Below are positions 9,738 through 18,780 of a stretch of DNA of 64,000 bases, piece by piece (within the stretch, counting starts at the first letter, position 1; each line of letters begins with the position of its first letter). Both the position numbers and the translations under genes were made by a program. The stretch comes from Flavobacteriales bacterium (GTDB lineage: Bacteria; Bacteroidota; Bacteroidia; Flavobacteriales_D; Sanyastnellaceae): contig CANKYR010000001.1 of NCBI GenBank assembly GCA_947488195.1, positions 59,645-123,644 of the forward strand, written 5' to 3'. The notes beneath the pieces were generated by a model. The model was not told the origin of the DNA, did no database searches, and saw nothing but the letters and a program-made list of their open reading frames with translations.

Positions 9738-11267
9738 TCAGAAATACTGATCCAACGCCACCACCTTCCTAACCGCTTCATGCAAGTCTGCAATTGGAAT
9801 GCGCTCCTGTTGCATGCTGTCGCGGTGACGAATGGTTACGCAATTGTCTTCCAAGGTTTCGTTGTCTACTGTTACGCAAATAGGAGTTCCAATAGCGTCT
9901 TGTCTTCTGTATCTGCGACCAATGGCGTCTTTGTCGTCGTATTGTAAGTTGAAGTCTAACTTCAACAGATCTACAATTTCTTTTGCTTTTTCAGGAAGCC
10001 CGTCTTTCTTCACCAACGGCAATACCGCCACTTTCACAGGAGCCAAGGCCGCTGGAATGCGAAGCACCGTGCGCTCACTTCCATCTTCCAACTTCTCTTC
10101 CACAAATGAACTCGACAACACAGCCAAGAACATGCGGTCTAATCCGATGGAGGTTTCAATCACATACGGAACAAAACTCTCGTTCGTTTCCGGATCGAAA
10201 TAACGCAATTTCTTCCCACTGAATTCTTCGTGTTTTTTCAAATCGAAATCAGTACGAGAATGTATTCCTTCCAACTCTTTGAATCCCATTGGGAAGTTGA
10301 ACTCAATGTCGCAAGCCGCATTGGCGTAGTGCGCCAGCTTCAAGTGGTCGTGGAACTTGTAATTTCCTTCACCCAATCCTAAAGCGTTGTGCCACTTAAT
10401 ACGCTCGTTCTTCCAGTAGTTGTACCATTCCATCTCTGTACCCGGCTTCACGAAATATTGCATTTCCATTTGCTCGAATTCGCGCATGCGGAAAATGAAC
10501 TGACGTGCAATAATTTCATTGCGAAACGCCTTTCCAATTTGTGCAATTCCGAATGGAAGTTTCATTCTTCCTGTCTTCTGAACGTTCAAGAAATTCACGA
10601 AAATTCCTTGCGCCGTTTCCGGACGCAAATAAATAATTCCAGCATCGCCGCTTACTGCGCCGAGCTCTGTTTTGAACATGAGGTTAAACTGACGAACATC
10701 TGTCCAGTTGCGCGATCCAGTCTCTGGATCAGCAATTTCACAGTCTTCAATCAATTGCTTCAATCCTTCTAAATCGCTTGCTTCCAAGGCCGCTTTCATG
10801 CGTCCTTTTACCGCGTCTATTTTCTCTTGAGCGCGAAGGACATTCGGATTGGTTGCGCGGAATTGTTCTTCATCGAACGCATCTCCGAAACGGTTCTTCG
10901 CTTTCTCTATTTCTTTGGTGATTTTCGCTTCGCTTTTCGCCATGTAATCTTCCAACAAAACATCGGCGCGGTAACGCTTCTTGCTGTCTTTGTTGTCGAT
11001 CAACGGATCGTTGAACGCATCTACGTGTCCGCTTGCTTTCCAAGTGGTCGGATGCATGAAAATAGACGCATCTATTCCCACAATGTTTTGGTGCATGCGG
11101 GTCATGGCGGTCCACCAGTAGTTCTTGATGTTGTTTTTCAATTCAACACCCAACTGACCGTAGTCGTAGGCGGCCGAAAGGCCATCGTAAATTTCAGAGG
11201 AAGGAAATACAAATCCGTATTCCTTTGCGTGCGAGATTACCGCTTTTAATTTGTCTTCTTGTGCCAT
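9738..11267 (-). CDS. glyS: Glycine--tRNA ligase
   Basis: Class II aaRS; MRTHQ-region equivalents IGKAFRNEIIARQFIFRMREFEQMEMQYFVKPG; GLDRMFLAVLSS; start at MAQEDKLKAVISHAKEYGFV (11267). Confidence 0.95.
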   Translation of the reverse strand: MAQEDKLKAVISHAKEYGFVFPSSEIYDGLSAAYDYGQLGVELKNNIKNYWWTAMTRMHQNIVGIDASIFMHPTTWKASGHVDAFNDPLIDNKDSKKRYRADVLLEDYMAKSEAKITKEIEKAKNRFGDAFDEEQFRATNPNVLRAQEKIDAVKGRMKAALEASDLEGLKQLIEDCEIADPETGSRNWTDVRQFNLMFKTELGAVSGDAGIIYLRPETAQGIFVNFLNVQKTGRMKLPFGIAQIGKAFRNEIIARQFIFRMREFEQMEMQYFVKPGTEMEWYNYWKNERIKWHNALGLGEGNYKFHDHLKLAHYANAACDIEFNFPMGFKELEGIHSRTDFDLKKHEEFSGKKLRYFDPETNESFVPYVIETSIGLDRMFLAVLSSSFVEEKLEDGSERTVLRIPAALAPVKVAVLPLVKKDGLPEKAKEIVDLLKLDFNLQYDDKDAIGRRYRRQDAIGTPICVTVDNETLEDNCVTIRHRDSMQQERIPIADLHEAVRKVVALDQYF

Positions 11268-11289
11268 AACGGCTGCAAAGATAGGACTA

Positions 11290-11976
11290 TTAAATTCTTT
11301 CGAGAAGCGCTTCGAAGATTTCTCTTCCGTCGGTGTTTTCCAATTCGAAATCGGCTGCACGCTCAGGGTGAGGCATCATTCCAAATACATTTTTACCTGC
11401 ATTGCAAATACCTGCGATGTTGTTCAATGAACCATTCGGATTGAAGTCTTCACTTACCACACCGTCTGCAGAGCAATAGCGGAACAACACTTGGTCGTTG
11501 TCTTCAATTTGCTTCAACACATCGGCTGGAGCAAAGAAGTTTCCTTCTCCGTGTGCAATTGGAATTTGAAATGCTTTTTCGCGATCCAAACCAGCAGTTA
11601 AAACCGCGCTAGTTGAAGCCGCTTTCAAATGAACATTTTTGCAAATGAATTTTCTAGTAGTGTTGTGCAACAAGGCTCCAGGAAGCAATTTCGCTTCTGT
11701 TAAGATTTGAAATCCGTTGCAAATTCCCATTACATATCCGCCGCGATTTGCGTGTGCCACCACTTCTTCCATAATCGGAGAAAAGCGCGCAATAGCGCCG
11801 CTGCGTAGGTAATCGCCGTAGCTGAATCCACCTGGAACAAATATGAAATCACAACCTTGAAGGTCGCGGTCTTTGTGCCAAAGTTTTACCACTTCTTGTC
11901 CCATGATGTGCGACATGGAATACACCAAATCTTCATCACAATTGCTACCTGGAAAAACGACGACACCAAATTTCAT
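11290..11976 (-). CDS. purQ: Phosphoribosylformylglycinamidine synthase subunit PurQ
   Basis: MKFGVVVFPGSNCDEDLVYSM; VPGGFSYGDYLRSGAIARFSP; GICNGFQIL; MPHPERA. Confidence 0.95.
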   Translation of the reverse strand: MKFGVVVFPGSNCDEDLVYSMSHIMGQEVVKLWHKDRDLQGCDFIFVPGGFSYGDYLRSGAIARFSPIMEEVVAHANRGGYVMGICNGFQILTEAKLLPGALLHNTTRKFICKNVHLKAASTSAVLTAGLDREKAFQIPIAHGEGNFFAPADVLKQIEDNDQVLFRYCSADGVVSEDFNPNGSLNNIAGICNAGKNVFGMMPHPERAADFELENTDGREIFEALLERI

Positions 11977-12010
11977 AGAAGAGAATTTTTGCAAAAGTAA
12001 GCTAAACTTT

Positions 12011-13015
12011 TCACCACTGAAACACAGGAATGAGTTGTGTTTGTTCAATCAATATCCAAAGGCTTATGGCCACTGAGATGTAAAAGAATGCTGGAGCGAA
12101 AAGCGAGACGCGATAATTGGAATACCAGTAGGAAAGACATAAAATAAGTCCGAGTCCAACCCCTTCAATAATAAGCTGATTCAAGAATAGCCATCCCACT
12201 GTCACCGAGCCAAGCATGGCGAAACACAGGAAGACAATGATCCATTTCGAGTTTCGGTTTTTGTTGGTGTTTCGGTCGCCGGAAGCAATAAGTGATTGCA
12301 TAGAGAACAGTAATGACAAGGCACACAGGGCGTAGAATGACAGTTTCGAGTAAGAATGAATCATCCAATTGTCTTGCGTGTTCAAACTAATAATACGCTT
12401 GAATAAATAGAAATTCCAGTTATCCATAAACAAATACTGAATGGAAAAGCAATACATGATAGGGAATACAAATCCAGCTAGTGGCATAATGTATTCTCTA
12501 AAATTATATCCCCTTGTGAAGATTACTGCAACAAGCAGCATTGGGAACAAAGTCAGATACAATGGGAAACACAGCGCTGCTAATCCGAACCAAAATCCAG
12601 CACGGAAGTACGGGTCTAGCGCCGTTTTCTGTCGGTATACTTCCAACAAACGATTCGCTCCCATGGTTAAAAAAATCTGCGCGAAGAGAAAAGTAATACT
12701 GTGATTCAGGAGGAAAATTACGGTGAAGAGATTCGAGAAAACGATTGCTGGGACGTAGGTCGGACCGTTGTGCAGCTCGTGCCTGTTGTACACCCAGTTG
12801 AACAAGATGGCACCCAAGGTTATCACAACCCAGGCAATACCTGCACCGAGCCAAGGCGTAAGAACGCATTCGAGATTTATAATATCGAAAGGAAACTGCT
12901 GCTGCACCTCAGGAATAACATATCCGAAAAGGCACGGCACGAAAACCAGAAGGTTTAGGAATGGCAATACAAACAGGAGGTAAGGTTGATTGCTTGAAAA
13001 TTGCCGTAGGATCAT
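12011..13015 (-). CDS. Polytopic membrane protein (DUF6427-like)
   Basis: 334 aa, multiple hydrophobic segments; N-term MILRQFSSNQPYLLFVLPFL typical of a Bacteroidota membrane protein family. Confidence 0.65.
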   Translation of the reverse strand: MILRQFSSNQPYLLFVLPFLNLLVFVPCLFGYVIPEVQQQFPFDIINLECVLTPWLGAGIAWVVITLGAILFNWVYNRHELHNGPTYVPAIVFSNLFTVIFLLNHSITFLFAQIFLTMGANRLLEVYRQKTALDPYFRAGFWFGLAALCFPLYLTLFPMLLVAVIFTRGYNFREYIMPLAGFVFPIMYCFSIQYLFMDNWNFYLFKRIISLNTQDNWMIHSYSKLSFYALCALSLLFSMQSLIASGDRNTNKNRNSKWIIVFLCFAMLGSVTVGWLFLNQLIIEGVGLGLILCLSYWYSNYRVSLFAPAFFYISVAISLWILIEQTQLIPVFQW

Positions 13016-13098
13016 GGATTTGTTATTGCAGCAAAATTGAGGCGAAATGTTCCATATTCAAAAGGATTGCTTAAATTCGCCATGAAAATAATTCAATC

Positions 13099-13287
13099 AT
13101 GAACTTACAAACTGTCCTTGCACCAATCGTAGACATTTCACAATGGTTCTTCCGTAACGTTATGGAGCCGCTTGGAAACACTTTCAGCATCATTTGTATC
13201 ATAGGCGCTTTCGGCGGTATTTACTTGTGGATTAGCATGCAAAAGCGTTTCACTGCCGAAGCAAAAAAGAACGGTACAATAATCTAA
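13099..13287 (+). CDS. Small membrane protein (DUF6341-like)
   Basis: 62 aa with one TM segment; divergent from the DUF6427-like gene. Confidence 0.6.
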   Translation: MNLQTVLAPIVDISQWFFRNVMEPLGNTFSIICIIGAFGGIYLWISMQKRFTAEAKKNGTII

Positions 13288-13317
13288 GAAATATTGGCTT
13301 CGGCCTACCTAAACATA

Positions 13318-14292
13318 TTGAAACCCCGCTGGTTCGAGAACTTTCGAATCGTTGGGGTTTTTCTTTTTCTTTTTTTTCTAGTTGGAAGTGCATCGTTCGC
13401 GCAGTCTGAAAATCGTTTGGGTTATTTCGAATTGGATCAAACACTGCAGACTTCAACAGGTGAATTATCGGGAACGCTTACGGTTCCCATCTTGAAGGGA
13501 ACCTTTCCTGTTGCCTTGATTATCGCGGGCTCCGGACCAACGGACCGCAACGGGAACAATGCTCAAATGAAAAACAATTCGTTGCAAATGCTCGCTCACG
13601 AGTTAGCTGCTCAAGGAATTGCATCGATTCGTTATGATAAGCGAGGCATTGGCGCAAGTAAGGATGCACTCGTTTCAGAAAAGAATCTTCGATTTGAAAA
13701 TTATTCTGAAGACGCGAAGGCCTGGGCGGCTCAACTGAAGGCTGATGCGCGTTTCAACAAGCTCATTATCATCGGACACAGCGAAGGTTCTTTGTTGGGG
13801 CTCTTAGCGTGCGAACAAGCCGATGTTTTTGTTTCGCTCGCTGGAGCGGGAAGACCCATTGATGTTATTTTGAAGGAACAATTGGCTGCGCAGCTAAGTG
13901 GAAAAAAGAAATTGCTTCGCGCAGTAGATGAAGGTATTTCTAAATTGAAGAAAGGAGAATTGGTGGAAGACGCTCCGGTAGAGCTGTTCTCGCTGTTTCG
14001 TCCAAGCATTCAGCCTTATCTTATTTCCTGGATGAAATACGATCCGGCAGTTGAAATTTCGAATTTGAAAATTCCGATTGTCATTGTCCAAGGCACTACC
14101 GACCTTCAGGTTCAGGTGAAGGATGCAGAGTTACTTCACGCCGCCTCTCCAGACTCTCGGTATATTTTAATTGAAGGAATGAATCACATTTTGAAACTCG
14201 CACCTTTAGATCGAGCGAAGAATATTGAGACGTATTCGAATCCGGAGTTGCCTTTGGCATCTGAGCTTTGCAGAGTGCTTGGAACGCTTTGA
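13318..14292 (+). CDS. Secreted alpha/beta hydrolase (S33-like serine aminopeptidase family)
   Basis: GSGPTDRNGNN, YDKRGIGAS, GHSEGSLLGLLA nucleophile elbow, MNHILK His motif; no ATG near the signal peptide; TTG around 13318 or 13294 (ORF track) likely start. Confidence 0.85.
   Translation: MKPRWFENFRIVGVFLFLFFLVGSASFAQSENRLGYFELDQTLQTSTGELSGTLTVPILKGTFPVALIIAGSGPTDRNGNNAQMKNNSLQMLAHELAAQGIASIRYDKRGIGASKDALVSEKNLRFENYSEDAKAWAAQLKADARFNKLIIIGHSEGSLLGLLACEQADVFVSLAGAGRPIDVILKEQLAAQLSGKKKLLRAVDEGISKLKKGELVEDAPVELFSLFRPSIQPYLISWMKYDPAVEISNLKIPIVIVQGTTDLQVQVKDAELLHAASPDSRYILIEGMNHILKLAPLDRAKNIETYSNPELPLASELCRVLGTL
13321..13378 (+). terminator. Intrinsic terminator overlapping the start of the alpha/beta hydrolase gene
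   Basis: AAACCCC-GCT-GGTTCGA-GAACTT-TCGAATC-GTT-GGGGTTT followed by a T-rich tract TTCTTTTTCTTTTTTTTC. Confidence 0.75.
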
Positions 14293-14294
14293 TG

Positions 14295-14412
14295 AACTTC
14301 GTTGTTGGAATTTCATTGTTAGAACTGACGTTGTTAAACCCTCGTCCGAAGGACCCTCGTGAAGAATTCACCCTCGCAAAGTCATTTGCCCTCGCAACGC
14401 AAACTGTTTGTA
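14295..14412. repeat. Intergenic palindrome/separator array A2 (GTTRG-type then CCCTCG-type)
   Basis: AACTTCGTT-GTTGG-AATTTCATT-GTTAG-AACTGACGTT-GTTAA then CCCTCG-TCCGAAGGA-CCCTCG-TGAAGAATTCA-CCCTCG-CAAAGTCATTTG-CCCTCG-CAACG-CAAACTGTTTG. Confidence 0.9.
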
Positions 14413-14437
14413 AGTTCGCAAAACATTATTATCAGCC

Positions 14438-14914
14438 ATGACCAACAACAGTATCTTCCGTCGCATTCGATTTATTTACGACTTCTCTGATCAACAGATG
14501 ATAGACATTTTCGGATTGACCGATGTTATGGTTACGCGTTCTGATGTAAGTGATTGGTTGAAGAAGGAAGATCACGAAGAGTATCTCGACATTAACGATG
14601 AAATGCTTTCCATTTTTCTGAACGGATTTATCATTCATAAACGCGGACGAAAAGACGGACCATTGCCTGTTCCAGAGAAACGCTTAACGAATAACCTCAT
14701 CTTCCGAAAGATGCGCATCGCGCTGAATTTAATTGACGAAGACATTATTCAAATCCTTGCTCTTGCGGAAATGAAAATGAGCAAGCACGAACTCAGCGCC
14801 TTTTTCCGCAGCCCCACGCAAAGACAGTATGTCGAATGCAACAATCAGGTGATTCGCAATTTCTTTCAAGGGTTGGAGAAGCGCGAGGGGAGGGAGGAGC
14901 AGCGCAAGTCCTAA
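14438..14914 (+). CDS. DUF1456 family protein (YehS-like)
   Basis: Duplicated module NNxIFRxxRFxYDFSDQQMIDIFGL / NNLIFRKMRIALNLIDEDIIQILAL characteristic of YehS/DUF1456. Confidence 0.85.
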   Translation: MTNNSIFRRIRFIYDFSDQQMIDIFGLTDVMVTRSDVSDWLKKEDHEEYLDINDEMLSIFLNGFIIHKRGRKDGPLPVPEKRLTNNLIFRKMRIALNLIDEDIIQILALAEMKMSKHELSAFFRSPTQRQYVECNNQVIRNFFQGLEKREGREEQRKS

Positions 14915-15005
14915 GGACGAGGGCAACTGGCGTTGCGAGGGCGAATTGCTTCGCGAAGGTCTTACAGACGAGGGTTGCAAGCAACGAGGGTCTTCGACGA
15001 TTTAA
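14909..15005. repeat. Palindrome/separator array A3a (CGAGGG-type)
   Basis: TCCTAAGGA-CGAGGG-CAACTGGCGTTG-CGAGGG-CGAATTGCTTCG-CGAAGG-TCTTACAGA-CGAGGG-TTGCAAGCAA-CGAGGG-TCTTCGACGA. Confidence 0.92.
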
Positions 15006-15006
15006 C

Positions 15007-15155
15007 AACGTAGTTCCCACAACGCAGTTCTCACAACGTAGTTCTCACAACGCAGTTCCAACAACGCAGTTCTCACAACGCAGTTCCCACAACGCAGTTC
15101 TAACAACGCAGTTCCAACAACGCAGTTCCAACAACGAAGTTCTAATAACGAAGTT
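15007..15155. repeat. 14-bp tandem repeat A3b, 11 units (AACGYAGTT + CYMAC)
   Basis: Units start at 15007, 15021, ... 15147 with an exact 14-bp period; consensus AACGCAGTTCYMAC. Confidence 0.97.
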
Positions 15156-16080
15156 CCTTCTGAAAAGACCAACAGACAATCCGACTCACTTTATTTCCGA
15201 GTTGCATTGGAAGAATTTTCATCTCTCTGGCATCTACGTATTCGAGTTTGAGTTGAATTTTTTTCAGGGTGCTTTCTTTTGAAACGAGGGTGCTGAACCA
15301 GAGCACTTGATTTGAGTAGGCAGCGCTTTGAAGTATCATTTTTTCAATGAAGGTTTCTTCTCCGCCTTCGCACCAGAGTTCGGTTCCTTGTCCGCCGAAA
15401 TTCAATTGCACTTTGGTGTTGCGCGTGTTTTTCAGGTTTCTGTTTTTGCGAAGATTCCCTTGTTGCGATTCTTGAAGAGATGCGTGGAAAGGCGGATTGC
15501 AAACCGTGAGGTGGAATTTTTCATTGGGAAGAATAATTCCGTGAAAGATGTCGTGCGCATTTTTTTGATGGCGCAGTTCAATTTTATGTTGAAGTGAATC
15601 GTTCTCGTTTACAATTTTTTGTGAAGCGGCAATGGCTTTTTCATCGATGTCGGTTCCAACGAAATTCCAGTTGTAATCGTGCACGCCAACAATGGGGTAG
15701 ATGCAGTTCGCGCCCACACCCACATCGAGCACGCGAATGTTGTTTCCTAATTTTTTATCTTTAAGATATTCTGGGTTGTTCTTGTACAACAGATCGGCTA
15801 CTTGGTGCATGTATTCTGCTCTTCCCGGAATGGGAGGACACAAATAATTTGCCGGAATGTCCCAATGCGCAATGCCGTAGTTGCTTTTCAGCAGCGCTTT
15901 ATTCAGCAGTTTCACCGCTTCCGCATTGAAGAAATCTATGCTCTCATTTCCGTAAGCATTCATTTTCACAAACGCCCCTAACTCTGGAACGGCTTGAATG
16001 AGTTCAAGGAAGTTGTAGTTTTCTTTGTGTTGATTTCTTGGGTGCATTTTTTTGTTCATTTTTTGTACTTCAAAAAACAA
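15142..16080 (-). CDS. rlmF: 23S rRNA (adenine(1618)-N(6))-methyltransferase RlmF
   Basis: MHPRNQHKENYNFLELIQAVPEL, VLDVGVGANCIYPIVGVHDYNWNFVGTDID, TVCNPPFHAS; start may be MNKKMHPRN (16059). Confidence 0.93.
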   Translation of the reverse strand: MFFEVQKMNKKMHPRNQHKENYNFLELIQAVPELGAFVKMNAYGNESIDFFNAEAVKLLNKALLKSNYGIAHWDIPANYLCPPIPGRAEYMHQVADLLYKNNPEYLKDKKLGNNIRVLDVGVGANCIYPIVGVHDYNWNFVGTDIDEKAIAASQKIVNENDSLQHKIELRHQKNAHDIFHGIILPNEKFHLTVCNPPFHASLQESQQGNLRKNRNLKNTRNTKVQLNFGGQGTELWCEGGEETFIEKMILQSAAYSNQVLWFSTLVSKESTLKKIQLKLEYVDAREMKILPMQLGNKVSRIVCWSFQKELRY

Positions 16081-16101
16081 AACCCTTGATTTTCAAGGGT
16101 T
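16079..16101 (-). terminator. Intrinsic terminator downstream of tRNA-Pro
   Basis: Minus strand AACCCTTGAAAATCAAGGGTT followed by TTGTTTTTTG. Confidence 0.7.
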
Positions 16102-16116
16102 ACAAGGAGTTTTTAG

Positions 16117-16189
16117 TCGGGATGACAGGACTTGAACCTGCGACCACACGCCCCCCAGACGTGTACTCTACCAACTGAGCTACATCCCG
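16117..16189 (-). tRNA. tRNA-Pro (GGG)
   Basis: Cloverleaf: acceptor CGGGATG/CATCCCG, anticodon arm CACGT-CTGGGGG-GCGTG, T arm GCAGG-TTCAAGT-CCTGT. Confidence 0.95.
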
Positions 16190-16271
16190 TTTTTGAAGAG
16201 GAGCAAAAGTAAGAAAATTCTAAGCCCTTACCCCCGCGTTTGTCTTTATTTTTGTAGTCTAATTCGCGAAC

Positions 16272-18689
16272 ATGAAAATCTCTTATAAACTGCTTTCTCA
16301 ATTGGTGCAACCACTTCCGTCTCACGACCTAGTTGCTGCAACCCTTACCCGAACAGGGCTAGAAGTGGAAGGTGTAGAAAGCGTTGAGAAAATTCCAGGC
16401 GGATTGAAAGGCGTGGTAGTCGGACATGTAATCGAATGCGCAAAGCATCCCGATGCCGATCGTTTGTCTATCACGAAAGTGAATCTAGGCGAAGGTGAAC
16501 CCGTACAAATTGTTTGCGGTGCACCGAACGTAGCAGCCGGACAAAAAGTTTTAGTGGCTACCGTTGGAACCACATTGTACCCCTCATCTGGCGAGGCCTT
16601 CACCATTAAGAAAAGTAAAATTCGCGGAGCAGAATCAATAGGTATGATCTGCGCCGAAGATGAACTTGGCCTAGGCGCTTCACACGACGGTATTCTTATT
16701 CTTCCAGAAGAAACAGAAGTGGGAACTCCGGCAGCCGTTGCACTCAATATTGAAAGCGACGTATGCCTTGAAATTGGTATTACTCCAAATAGAACAGATG
16801 CCCTTTCACACGCCGGTGTGGCGCGCGATTTCGCGGCAGCGTGGAATCTAGAGAACGATGAAAAAGTTACTCTAACTTCCACCGAGGCGAAGCCGATTTC
16901 CTTCCAACAAAAAAATTGGAAATTAGATTTTCACGAAAACACCGAGTGTTCGCGCTATGCTTTCGTGGTAATCAAAGGAATTGAAAACCAAGAGACGCCA
17001 ACCTTCATTAAGGAAACCCTTGCCGTTATTGGCGTGAAGAGCGTGAACTTGTGTGTAGATGTAACGAACTATGTTCAACATGAATTGGGTCAACCGCTGC
17101 ACGTGTTCAAGGCGAATGATTTTCCGAATCAGACCATCACGGTTCGAAATGCAAATACAGATGAAGCGTTGGAAACCCTCGATGGTGTTTCGCGCAAACT
17201 CACCAGCGAAGACGTGGTTATTTCCAACCAAAACGAAGTTCTTTGCATGGGCGGTGTTATGGGTGGAAAAAATGCGGGCGTGAGCGCTGAAGATTCGTTC
17301 GTTGTTTTTGAAAGTGCATGTTTCAATGCGGTGCGTGTGCGCAAGAGCGCGAAGCGCAATCAGATACATTCCGATTCTTCGTTCCGCTTTGAAAGAGGCG
17401 TGGCTGTAAACGGAATTCCAAATGCGTTAGCACGTGCTTGGGAATTAATTCAAGCGGAAAATCCGAATGCAGAGTTGATTGAAGCGCAAGATGTTTATCC
17501 GGTTGTACTTCCAAAAACAGAAATTTCAGTTCAGAAAAATTTTTTGAAATCGTTGTTGGGAATTGACATTCCTAGCGAAACGGTTGTTTCCATATTGAAC
17601 GATTTGCAGTTCGAAGTTACTTCATCCGAAGACGGCTGGAAGGTACTTGTGCCTTACAATCGCGTTGAAGTAACGCGTCCGGCAGACGTTGCGGAGGAGG
17701 TGCTTCGTATTTACGGATACGACAGAGTAGAGCTTCCTTCGCGCATGACGCTTTCCTTGAATACCAAGGGAAAAACGGAGAGCTTGCATTTCCGTCTTGC
17801 CGACTTGTTGGTGGCAGAGGGCTACACTGAAATCATGAACATGTCGCTTACAAAAAGCAAGTACGCTGAAGCGTTCGATGCAGCGTTAGGTGTGAACAGT
17901 GTTTCGTTGTTGAATCCGTTGAGCAAAGATTTGTCGCACATGCGCAGCACGTTGTTGTTTGGTGGAATGGAAAGTATTTCGTTGAATGAAAAGCATCGTG
18001 CTACGGATCTTCGTTTGTTTGAAATTGGAAAGGAGTACCGCAAGACGGAAAACGGATACAAAGAGAAGCGCAAACTGGCGTTGTGGTTGTGTGGAAAGGA
18101 AAGCGCTGAGTCTTGGAAGAACAGCGGCAATGCTTCGTCGTTGGCGCAGTTGAGAGCAGTGATAGAGAATATTTTGAATGCGTTGGGCATTCAGCAAGTC
18201 GATGTGATTTCGATTCAAGACTCTCCCATTTTCGCTTATGGAATGGAACTTTCTTCTCAGAAAAAATCGTTGGTGAAGTTGGGAAGAGTGAACGGTGCTA
18301 TTCAGGAAATGACCGATGTTGAGCAAGAAGTATTCTATGCTGAATTTGATTTCGATACATTAGAGAAATTGAAAACGCAGCAGCGCAATGCTTTCCAACC
18401 GTTGAATAAATTCCCTTGGGTTCGCAGAGATTTATCGTTGTTGTTGAACAAGGAAATATCGTTCGAAAGTCTTCGTCAGTCTGCCCTTAAAAGCGAAAAG
18501 AAATTATTGAAGGAAGTGAATTTGTTCGACGTTTACGAAGGCAAGAATCTTCCGGAAGGAAAGAAATCATACGCTTTGAAATTCATTCTTCAAGACGCTC
18601 AGCAAACTCTAACCGATGAGGTTGTAGAGAAGAGCATGCAACGCATTTTGCAAGGCTTGCAGATTGAGTGTTCGGCTGAGTTGAGGTAG
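16272..18689 (+). CDS. pheT: Phenylalanine--tRNA ligase subunit beta
   Basis: MKISYKLLSQLV; tRNA-binding EMAP domain HPDADRLSITKVNLG; C-terminal FDX-ACB FPWVRRDLSLLLNKEI. Confidence 0.96.
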   Translation: MKISYKLLSQLVQPLPSHDLVAATLTRTGLEVEGVESVEKIPGGLKGVVVGHVIECAKHPDADRLSITKVNLGEGEPVQIVCGAPNVAAGQKVLVATVGTTLYPSSGEAFTIKKSKIRGAESIGMICAEDELGLGASHDGILILPEETEVGTPAAVALNIESDVCLEIGITPNRTDALSHAGVARDFAAAWNLENDEKVTLTSTEAKPISFQQKNWKLDFHENTECSRYAFVVIKGIENQETPTFIKETLAVIGVKSVNLCVDVTNYVQHELGQPLHVFKANDFPNQTITVRNANTDEALETLDGVSRKLTSEDVVISNQNEVLCMGGVMGGKNAGVSAEDSFVVFESACFNAVRVRKSAKRNQIHSDSSFRFERGVAVNGIPNALARAWELIQAENPNAELIEAQDVYPVVLPKTEISVQKNFLKSLLGIDIPSETVVSILNDLQFEVTSSEDGWKVLVPYNRVEVTRPADVAEEVLRIYGYDRVELPSRMTLSLNTKGKTESLHFRLADLLVAEGYTEIMNMSLTKSKYAEAFDAALGVNSVSLLNPLSKDLSHMRSTLLFGGMESISLNEKHRATDLRLFEIGKEYRKTENGYKEKRKLALWLCGKESAESWKNSGNASSLAQLRAVIENILNALGIQQVDVISIQDSPIFAYGMELSSQKKSLVKLGRVNGAIQEMTDVEQEVFYAEFDFDTLEKLKTQQRNAFQPLNKFPWVRRDLSLLLNKEISFESLRQSALKSEKKLLKEVNLFDVYEGKNLPEGKKSYALKFILQDAQQTLTDEVVEKSMQRILQGLQIECSAELR

Positions 18690-18780
18690 GAAGGAATTTA
18701 TTCACCGCGAGTCACCGCGCCTTAAACCATTTGTTATGATAACTGTTTGCAGCTGCCATTAGTAAATTTTGCACAGTTTG

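Noticed and set aside
11976-12048. N-terminal extension of PurQ (and of glyS, RlmN, DUF4175, 39493..39972) in the ORF track
   Set aside because: Conserved family N-termini start at internal ATGs (for example MKFGVVVFPGSNCDED); extensions are in-frame upstream sequence only.
14836-15282. ORFs running through arrays (14836..15282 +, 56385..56615 +, 60834..61067 +, 60860..61054 +, 34825..35112 +, 9563..9772 +)
   Set aside because: Translations are repetitive read-through of the repeat arrays (for example TTQFSQRSSHNAV) with no domain or ribosome-binding support.
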